Assembly: GCA_963971225.1 (NCBI GenBank)
Contig: OZ020269.1
Location: 38,771,264 to 38,835,263 of the forward strand
Length of the DNA: 64,000 nt
Reading direction: 5' to 3'
DNA from: Melieria omissa
Taxonomy: Eukaryota; Arthropoda; Insecta; Diptera; Ulidiidae
Shown here: piece after piece, positions 56,758-64,000 of the stretch
Layout: every line of letters begins with the position of its first letter
Numbering within the stretch: the stretch's first letter is position 1
Translations under genes and position numbers: made by a program
Notes under the pieces: model-generated
Seen by the model: the letters and a program-made list of their open reading frames with translations, nothing else
Databases searched by the model: none
What the model was told of the DNA's origin: nothing

Positions 56758-56865
56758 ATTATTTTCTCATAAGAATCTGACTGGGTCAACGAAGGATTAA
56801 GAAAAACTTCATTTATTGAGCCCATTAACTTCGAACTTGCGTGCGAAGCCGCGAGGCTCGCTTGT
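56220..56865 (+). mobile_element. Extra Helitron 3' ends in tandem
   Basis: The stretch TTATTGGGCCCATTGACTTT before the CTAG end at 56219 recurs near 56526-56560 and near 56805-56865. The last copy ends with hairpin GCGAAGCC-GCGA-GGCTCGC and CTTGTTGG. Between them is sequence without a match elsewhere. This may be several Helitron copies in a row or one with repeated ends. Confidence 0.5.
56722..56759. repeat. (AAAT)n microsatellite
   Basis: About nine AAAT units. Confidence 0.9.
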
Positions 56866-56909
56866 TGGGGAATACATATTTTTTCAATGAAAGTATTAAA
56901 TTCATCCGG

Positions 56910-57180
56910 TGCTTAGATCGCTAAACACTGCCGGCCACGCAGCTCTTAATACTATCAATATTAAGTTATTGTGTTTGTTCATTTATGTGCTTATATGTAC
57001 GGATGGCAACCCTGGCCATTCCGAAGAGAGCTTGCGCGGCCGGCAGGCATTCGATGTACGAACTCCGGCAAATCAACATCAACGGACCCCGACCCACACA
57101 AAACCTAACAATTACATACATATGGTATTTATCAACAATCGCTAAACATTTAATAAAACATTACACCTTTAAACCTTTAC
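56910..57180 (+). mobile_element. Decayed BEL/Pao solo LTR
   Basis: Plus-strand relative of the LTR at 27232-27570: TGCTTAGATCGCTAAACAC start, ATATGTACGGATGGCAACCC in the middle and TTAATAAAACATTACAC near the end. After that the sequence diverges, so the 3' boundary is not fixed and no gag follows. The ORF at 56909-57145 is not a gene. Confidence 0.72.
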
Positions 57181-58069
57181 ATCGTCTCGTTCTTATTTAA
57201 TCTTATTTCGTCGAAGGACGGTAAGCCCGAGGATCAGTGGCGTATCCAGGAGGGGAATTAAGGGGGATAAACCCCCCCACTTGGTCGGCTATGATTTTCA
57301 GACAAGGTTTGGTAAATTGGCTGTATTGAGATAAGAAGTCCGCATGAAGATTTTCCTTTCGGTAACGTTGGTCTACGCAAAATCTTAGCTTTACTAAACT
57401 TAAATCTAAGTCTTGAAGAAAAATTCGCCGCTTGTACTTTTTGTTGTGATTCCAGCTGGGATCAAAAGCGATTATATTTTCGCTTGACGGTATAATTAGT
57501 GAACAACCAATTGGTCTAAAGTGTTAACTACTTCTTTTGACTTTTTGTAAAACGATATAATTTCAGGTAATTTTTTTCACCAACATATCCTGGTTATGAT
57601 GAAAAGTGCTCAAAGGGGCATCTTCCGCGAAAAGACAGCAATTGTTTGTCGCTAAACCCACTTTTCTCATACATCTCTTATGGGTGTTAACGAGCTTCAT
57701 TCTTGATTACAATGCTCATTCATTCTTGATTACAATACAGGCTCGTTCTTGGCGAGTGGTTTTGTCACCGACAGAACGAAAAATTGGTCTGCCTGTTGTG
57801 TAACTCTACAGATTATCAAGAGATTATCCATTCGACTTAATTGAAATACCAAAATATGCCTGAATATCAACAACGCTTATCCATGTACTGCCAAAAACTC
57901 GCAAACCTTCAACATCAGTCAGTTACTATCTTTAACATTGGTCTTCATTTGCATCTTGTATTGCTGATACACGACTTCAAGTGTAGCGAGTTATACCAAT
58001 TTTAGTTGAAATAATATAATTTGCCCTTACTTTTCAGTTAAGTTCAGGAGGCCCATTGATCCATAAAAA

Positions 58070-58377
58070 GGTTTTGCCTATAAAAACAGTTCAAAACTTT
58101 CATTCCAGAAACGTAATCTCATGGCATTTTCTTTATGTGTTGCGTTAAATTTCCATACAATTTGTATATGGGTGAAATTTCACCCGAACATCCCCACGTA
58201 ACTTTTTTTATAATTTCCGTTATAATGAAATAATCAATATGTTGTAGATAATTTCTAAAACGTATATTGGTTTGCTTCAAATACAAGAAACCTTAATCAT
58301 TTTGATAAATATATAGGAAAGTTATAGCATCTTAAAGTTGAAAATGAGTGAAAAATCACCAGAACGACGGATTAGGG
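58070..58377. mobile_element. piggyBac-type right end (partial)
   Basis: GGGTGAAATTTCACCC at 58170-58185, the palindrome of the 36391-38261 element, and a GTGAAAAATCACC word near 58350 lead to GGATTAGGG and TTAA at 58378-58381. The left end was not found; the start given is approximate. Confidence 0.45.
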
Positions 58378-58381
58378 TTAA

Positions 58382-59087
58382 GGGGGTAAGGGTTTACACT
58401 TTCGAAAAATCGAATTATTTTTTTTTGTCTTATCTTATTGTTAAACATTTCAAGAATATATTCTCAAAATTTTAAGTCGATCGAAGCAACACTCTTGAAG
58501 TTATGGTCTATAGTTAGTCCCCTGTCCTTTAGTGCGGGTATACAGCTTATTCTCTTCTATCGCGTTTTTCTCAAAACTACTTTTTCAAAGTCCGTGATCA
58601 CTGTCATTTAAAAACTACTAAACCGATTCATTTGAAATTTGGTACACATTTTCTACATATAAAATACCTCACCCCAATGTTTAGTAAACAATTTTTTTTT
58701 ACATTAAGGGGGTTTCCCACCCACAAAATGGCGGAATTTTTCGTGGAAAATAGCAGTTTACACTTTAGATGGCCACCAAAAATTTTTAAATGAAAAAGAA
58801 AAATAATCGGAGAACGTTGGGGTGAGGATTTGATAATACTTTGACTACATTTAAATGGTTTTTTATTTCAGATAATTTCCGACCGGGATACAGTGATCAC
58901 CGCAAATTGTATTTTTTCATAGACGTTTTGGGGCAAGCTCTGTCACCGGCTTGTTTTGTAATATTACTGCCTGAAAAAATTACAGAATATTGTTAAAAGT
59001 ATGCTTAATAATGTACAAAAGGTTTAAACAAATTTGATCAATCCATACTGTAAAAAATAAATTCATCAAAAAAGTGTTTTTTTACGC
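58382..59087. mobile_element. GGGGGTAAGGG-type MITE, copy 2 (right end lost)
   Basis: Starts GGGGGTAAGGGTTTACACTT directly after TTAA (58378-58381). It runs in the opposite sense to copy 1 (2449-3155) and matches it closely to about 59087, where ACGCTGAAA should be followed by CCCTTACCC but is not. So the right terminal repeat has been lost. Confidence 0.75.
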
Positions 59088-59336
59088 TGAAAAGGCTTGA
59101 TTTTATTTTGTAATATACTATTAATTACAAAAATTAGATTTTTATAAAATTGCATGTATGTGATTTTGCTTTGAGAAAAAAGCAATTTAAACAAATAAAC
59201 GCAAAGCTTAAGGCGTAAAAAATTGTTGAAGAAAGAGTAAACCATGTTGAAAAAAGTATAAAAATATGTTGAATAATTCTTCCAACCCCCCTCCCCCCGC
59301 CCCTCTTCATGAAATCCTGGATACGCTGCCGAGGAT

Positions 59337-59750
59337 AATTGGTATTTAGTGAAATTTGGGAAATTCGAAAAAGATGTCAAAAACTATGTTTTAAATAGAA
59401 TTTATTTCTTTATTTAAAGTCCACAAAAAAACCGTAACTTTTAAAATTGAACTTGAAAAATTAACTACTTATTACTTAATTCTGCTCCAAGTTGCCAGCC
59501 TATGCCTCTCTTCTCCAAAAATGAGTTTGTGGGAAGAAAACGATATTTCGACATCACACGAAGTGATGGGAGCATAGGCGTATTTTGACAGCAGATCTGG
59601 CTGGATCGTCATTTGAGATATGTGGGATATAAAAGATCTTTAAAAAGGGAGACAAGTTCTTCCAGATCCTTAAACGAGCTATTTTTTGCAAGAATGGTTG
59701 CCTTTGTATAAGAAACACTTAGGAATATTGGCCCGTTGTGATACCACAAA
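59337..59750. other. No recognisable gene or repeat
   Basis: AT-rich spacer; no motif found. Confidence 0.45.
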
Positions 59751-59751
59751 T

Positions 59752-60071
59752 TCCACCCGTTTGAAATGTGTATGCAACACTGTTTTTTCCAACATGTGAT
59801 TCAACACACATTTCCAACGGATGGGGAAAGGGAGGAAGGGGACCTTCAGTTTAACGCCGAATCCGAACGGCGATTGGCAGTTTTTCTTTTACACTTGGAG
59901 GTTTTTGCCATTGCCTGCCAAGAGCGCACTTGTGCGATTCTTGTGATTCTCATCTGCTTCATGTGGATAGCGATAGAAGTAGATGAGCGTTTTACCAGCC
60001 CGAGCCAGGAATCGAACCTGGGGCCTCGGTATGAGAAGCCAGCGCGTTGCCCGCTGGACTATCGAGGCCGG
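59752..60071 (-). mobile_element. tRNA-derived SINE, family A, copy 2
   Basis: Reads on the minus strand. The head has an A box (TAGTCCAGCGG) and B box (GGTTCGATTCC) with a CCAGG...CCTGG T-arm, and TCTCATA at the anticodon loop. The acceptor stem does not close, so this is not a working tRNA gene. The body carries CGAATCCGAACGGCGATTGG and GAGGTTTTTGCCATTGCC; the family B SINEs have similar words. Tail near 59752. Confidence 0.8.
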
Positions 60072-60227
60072 TCTTTTGCAAGGATAATCTTAAACTTTTC
60101 AGCAATACACCGCCTGTCGTTTCCTGATACGATTTCCAGTAAATTCCGCAACATCGTGATTACTTCTATACTACATTCAATGCATACCCTGTAGGTCGAA
60201 CTTTTGAGCGATCTCAGTATGCATACA

Positions 60228-60976
60228 AGTGCCCAACGGAATATTTGGTTTCGGCCCAAATAAGTGGTTTCGCTTTCAGTTTCGGCCAAAAAATGCCCGA
60301 ACGGCCGGAACCGAAACTTTCTAGAATATTTTTTACATTTTATTGTGTAGCGAGTGAAAAGCTAGTTAGTGCAGCCGAGCAGATATATGTATAGTGAAAG
60401 GATGAGCAGGAGAATTTATATGCCACCAATGTAAATAAACTTCCTTTTTCTTCTTCTTGTTGACTGGCACCACAGCCACAGACAGATTACGAGACTAAGG
60501 GCTAGCTACCCGCAACCATCCATGTTGTGCGTGTGAATTTTTCAAGGTTGGAAGGGATCTACAGTTTTGTGCTGATTCCGAAAGGTGAGTTGGGAGCTTT
60601 TTCATAGACAATTTTTACTCTCAAAAATACGCCATTTCCTGCTGAGAGGACAGCCGCCGAAAGAAAAGTTGTTGTTTTTCTTTTTTTTCGGTGTTAGCAG
60701 CAACGGAGTCTTGAACCTGGGTTCGAGCGTTGCATTTGACTCGCGGCCTAACGCACTAGCCAGCTGAGCTGCCTTTTGTAGAATATAATATTAATTTATT
60801 TAATTTTCAATATTAGAGAGTAAGGTGCGAAAGGTTGATTTTTTATGTTTATATTTAAAAAAAAGAAATGAAAGTGATTTTTATTTCAACTAGAAAGTTT
60901 CGGTTTCGGCCGAATATTTAAAAAGAAAACCTAAATTCGGTTTCGGCCGAAAAAAGTGGTTTCGGTCGGACACTAA
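60228..60976. mobile_element. hAT-like element with TTTCGGCCGAAA repeats
   Basis: The 8-bp duplication TGCATACA is perfect at 60220-60227 and 60977-60984. The left end is AGTGCCCAACGGAA, the right end the inverse of TTAGTGTCCGACCGAA. Several TTTCGGCCGAA-type palindromes sit near both ends. A family B SINE is inserted inside. Confidence 0.75.
60460..60772 (-). mobile_element. tRNA-derived SINE, family B, copy 2
   Basis: Minus-strand SINE with A box AGCTCAGCTGGCTAGTGCG and a TTCAAGACTCC B box area, and tail TGCCAGTCAACAAGAAG. The CGCCGTAG head bases are lost at 60772. Confidence 0.78.
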
Positions 60977-60984
60977 TGCATACA

Positions 60985-62260
60985 CAATGCTGTTGAATGT
61001 ATATGAGTGCCGAAAACGTTCATTCTTGAATGCTGTACTCAGCAATGCCCCAGAAAATGGCTTAGTGATCCAAACCACAACACCCTCAATAATTATCGTA
61101 AGAACATCATTCTCAGAATAAACAAAAGTCTGGGCTTGTCAAAATTGACCGCCTCCCAACCCCTTACACACAGGAGCACACCAATTTCACTCTTGCTCGT
61201 TTACATAGAAGAGCATAAGTCTATATGAGTATGTTTATATACATACTTATGCAAAATACGGCTAAAAAGAAAAACAAAATGCAAATATATGCAGAGCATA
61301 TGTTAGCTCATTCTTAAAATTTTTCAATTAAATTGTTTATGTCTTGGTCACGTTCAAATTCAATGCTTGGAAAAAATATACACGCGCATATAATTCCGAT
61401 CCCTAGGGATAACCAATAAGGTTACTACAATAACTAAGAAGCCAGAAAAATTCTTAATGACTCTTCTTCTGACCCGGCTTTAAATTCAAACATAGCCATA
61501 TGAACTTGTTAGTGATTAGGAAAAATTAGAGGTCTCGTTATTTCTTCTCGAAGCAAACTTTTCGTTAGTTGAGAAATTACTTGTATTGTTACTTAACATT
61601 TTAAACTTGCATTGATGTTTGTAATTAAAAAGATATACTTATACTCGTACATTTGTGTATTAAAAGAAAACGCAATTATGAAGCTGGGTGAATATAAGTA
61701 AATGCTAGTTAAACATTTCAGATAGGAAAAATTCGGGTATTATGGTATACCTCTTTATTTCTTGTCTATATCGCAGTCTAGTTCGACCCAAACTGAATGA
61801 AATTATCCTAATTTTTTTTCTATGTGCTTGAATTTATTCGCTTGGTTCGTAAGAAATTATGATTTTTCAACATTTCTAAGCATATGTAAAAACAAAGCCG
61901 ATTAAAATCAGTCCATGGCTTACTCTAGTAGATAGAAGTTCTACAACTGTTTTTTTTATAATACTTGCCATGCCCTAAAGGGTGGTGTAAGCTAAAGTTA
62001 TTAATATTTTATTATTCCTTACAGTCAGAATTACAATCTTCATGCTTTTAGCGTACCATTTGTGATTGTTTTCTTTTCCCGGCCTATTTAGTACTGGAAG
62101 ATGGTATACCACATAGCCTCCGCGACCTCTACCGCATTACCCGAACTTGAATTCTTCTAAAATTATGATGAAAAAAATAATAATATTTTATTATAGAAAT
62201 TATTCGAATATGCTATATTTTAAGCAGTTGTTTATTTAACTCAATTTAACTCAACAATTA
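60985..62260. other. No recognisable gene or repeat
   Basis: About 1.3 kb of AT-rich DNA. ORFs here are under 75 codons and unrecognised. No TIR pair or duplication was seen. Confidence 0.45.
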
Positions 62261-62590
62261 ATAATAATAATTGATTGGCACGACAGCCCGCTTTTGCGAG
62301 ACTAAGGCCTAGCTTCCCGCAACCACCCGTGTTGTGCGTGTGAATTTTGTACGCGGGTGGAAGGGACCTACAGTTTTATGCCGATTCCGAACGGCAGGTT
62401 GGGAGCTTTTTCATAGGCAATTTTTACTCTCAGAGGTTTGCCATTTCCAGCTGAGAGGACAGCCACCGAAAGAGAAAACGAGTTTCCCGTTATTTTTTTT
62501 TAGGTGTTACTACATGCAGAATTCGAACTTGCGTCGCTCTGCATGCGACTCGCTGGACCGCGCACTAACCAACTGAGCCACGGCGGCTGT
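62261..62590 (-). mobile_element. tRNA-derived SINE, family B, copy 3
   Basis: Minus-strand SINE with a good head: GCCGCCGTGGCTCAGTTGG (A box) and CAAGTTCGAATTCTGC (B box). The tail ends in ATTATTATT. CTCAACAATTA occurs before (62250-62260) and after (62611-62621) as the duplication, with a (CTCAA)n run between SINE and right copy. Confidence 0.87.
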
Positions 62591-63027
62591 CTCAACTCAA
62601 CTCAACTCAACTCAACAATTAAAATGTATTATTAATATATTACTCAACAATTAAAATGTATTAATATATCAATGCCTGTAGTTTCCGTGAAAAAGTGCTA
62701 AGCCACTCCATACATAAGTGCAAAATTTGTTCGACTGTCGAGGGTTTCGCTCAGGCGCTTACAATTGCTTGCTGGGTAATGCGGGCGAACACCGCGGAAG
62801 CTTAGTACATTTGTGTGTATATATGTATTAGGCATCGCAATCCCGGGATCCCGGGATCCCGGACTTTTTCCAGTCCCGAAAATCCCGGGATTCAAATTCT
62901 TTTATCCCGGGATTTTCGGGATTGCAAAAGATGCTTCAAAATTCAAATGAAATAAATTTTAAGGCACAAAAACCCAATTCCTTATTTGAGGGAGAAGGGA
63001 GGGGATAGAGTGCGTCTTTTGCAAAAG

Positions 63028-63192
63028 GCTTATGATTATTTACTAAGCATTCAACCAACAAGTGTTGAATCTGAAGGATGTTTCTCTTCAGCAGGGTTCA
63101 TTTGAAATAAATTTCGCTCTACATAAGAGAACAAAACACTTAATGCCTTTGTATTTTTAAGATCTCAGTTTTTAGTTAATCAAAACGCTTAA
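63028..63192 (+). pseudogene. hAT transposase C-terminal end in copy C
   Basis: Same region as in copy A, but a base loss in GATGTTTCTCTTC and changes such as AATTTCGCTCTACATAA break the frame. More decayed than in copies A and B. Confidence 0.72.
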
Positions 63193-63391
63193 CTTTTTTA
63201 TCGAAATAATCGAAGTAAAACTAAAAGCACAAACAAATTAACTATTTTATTTTTTTTATCAAATATGCATATATATGCACTTTATGATACATCGGTTGCA
63301 AAGTAATAAGTTATGTTTAAGTGTCTTTTTTGGATAAAACAAAATGCTATGAAACTGAAGTTAAATGTCAAATGAAAAACTTTTAAGTTAA

Positions 63392-63737
63392 CTCTTCAAT
63401 TCCCAGTGTCACCTGTAGGTGACAGATGCTTAATATTTGTTTTCCTACCACATAGGTTTTTATTTTAAAATTCTAACACTTGTATAGCAAAGTCAATTAG
63501 TAGTACTTGTTTATTTAATTTTCCTACCAACACTAGCGATACGTCATTTGTAAAATTTATTCATTTGTTTCACGCGTAATTAAAGCAGTGCGAGTTTGTG
63601 TGGTTTCTTTCAATATAAAAATGAGGGTAGTTTAAACATTTTTTATGTATTTTTTTGTCTTATCCAAACGTATCTAAGCTCTTTTATTTAAAAAGAAAAT
63701 TTTCTTTTTCACTATTTTGGACATGGGAATTGAAGGG
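63392..63737. mobile_element. TTAA-flanked MITE with CYCTTCAATTCCCA ends (piggyBac-type)
   Basis: CTCTTCAATTCCCA at the left and the inverse of CCCTTCAATTCCCA at the right, between TTAA at 63388-63391 and TTAA at 63738-63741. Length 346 bp. Copies A (26552-26555) and B (45341-45344) show the same site with a single TTAA. A palindrome GTCACCTGTAGGTGAC lies just inside the left end. Confidence 0.92.
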
Positions 63738-64000
63738 TTAAACAAAATGTGATTAAATTCAAGATAAAAAATCTTGAAACTACCCAAATGTGATTAAAAT
63801 GTGTCCATTTTTATGATAAATATATTATAAACAAGTATTTATGCAATTCGGGAAAATTGTTTTATTAAAAAATTTGTTATATGAATCCCGGGATTAAATC
63901 CCGGGATCCCGGGATTTGACTTTTCAATCCCGAAAATCCCGGGATCGCAAAATGGCAAAAAATTGCGATCCCTAATATGTATGTATCGACAATATATGAT

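Larger units (their letters stand above)
57235..59328. mobile_element. hAT-type element with CAGTGGCGTATCC ends
   Basis: Starts CAGTGGCGTATCCAGGAGG and ends TCCTGGATACGCTG. The 8-bp duplication CCGAGGAT is perfect at 57227-57234 and 59329-59336. Length 2,094 bp, no recognisable transposase. It carries a piggyBac-type end and the second GGGGGTAAGGG MITE. Confidence 0.87.
62829..63974 (+). mobile_element. CCCGGG-ended hAT element, copy C
   Basis: The 8-bp duplication ATATGTAT is perfect at 62821-62828 and 63975-63982. Same orientation as copy A. It has gained a 346-bp piggyBac-type MITE and lost about 160 bp just beyond that site. Length 1,146 bp. Confidence 0.92.

Noticed and set aside
60000..60071. 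tRNA gene on the minus strand (A and B boxes, CAT-like anticodon loop)
   Set aside because: The acceptor stem does not pair and the stretch is the head of a SINE that recurs at 4228-4411.

Overview
This is transposon-rich, AT-rich eukaryotic DNA. The mix of families (Tc1, mariner, hAT and piggyBac remnants, PIF/Harbinger, Helitron, BEL/Pao and Ty3/Gypsy retrotransposons, RNase H-bearing LINEs, tRNA-derived SINEs) points to an insect. A dipteran, perhaps a true fruit fly, is my inference; nothing in the window proves the species. I found no intact host gene that I could recognise, no rRNA, no CRISPR array and no prokaryotic feature. Most of the window is nested and broken mobile DNA, and many ends can be fixed exactly from terminal inverted repeats (TIRs) and target-site duplications (TSDs).

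Layout. 0-9 kb: a TIR element without coding, a LINE tail, a TTAA-type MITE, a Tc1-like element with doubled repeats, a hAT inserted 4 bp beyond the Tc1 end, and a piggyBac transposase remnant. 9-13.6 kb: a hAT-type element holding a second hAT-type element, a TTAA MITE and a PIF/Harbinger remnant. 13.7-21 kb: a SINE, a TTAA MITE, then about 6 kb of apparently single-copy DNA, the best place for host regulatory or non-coding sequence. 21-27 kb: a pogo-like MITE around a (TAA)n tract, a hAT-like element split by a 2.9-kb LINE, and the first full copy of a CCCGGG-ended hAT family. 27-35.6 kb: a gag-only BEL/Pao element whose 5' LTR is split by a 4.7-kb Tc1-ended foldback; its interior also holds mariner and Harbinger remnants and two TTAA MITEs. 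36-46 kb: a TTAA-flanked piggyBac relic, a mariner, a non-autonomous hAT, small MITEs, a LINE tail and CCCGGG copy B. 47-54 kb: a LINE tail, a Tc1 relic and a nearly full-length but inactivated Ty3/Gypsy element. 54-57 kb: a Helitron with tandem units and repeated 3' ends. 57-64 kb: another hAT-type element filled with TTAA elements, SINEs, a further hAT-type element and CCCGGG copy C carrying a piggyBac-type MITE.

No pathway links these genes. What the window offers is a readable insertion history and several groups of non-autonomous elements: TTAA-flanked elements with palindromes near their ends, CAGTGGCG-ended elements with 8-bp TSDs, CCCGGG-ended elements spread as one shared deletion form, and two SINE families that seem to share a central segment. 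All reading was by eye; family names rest on protein motifs and TIR/TSD form, not on database searches.
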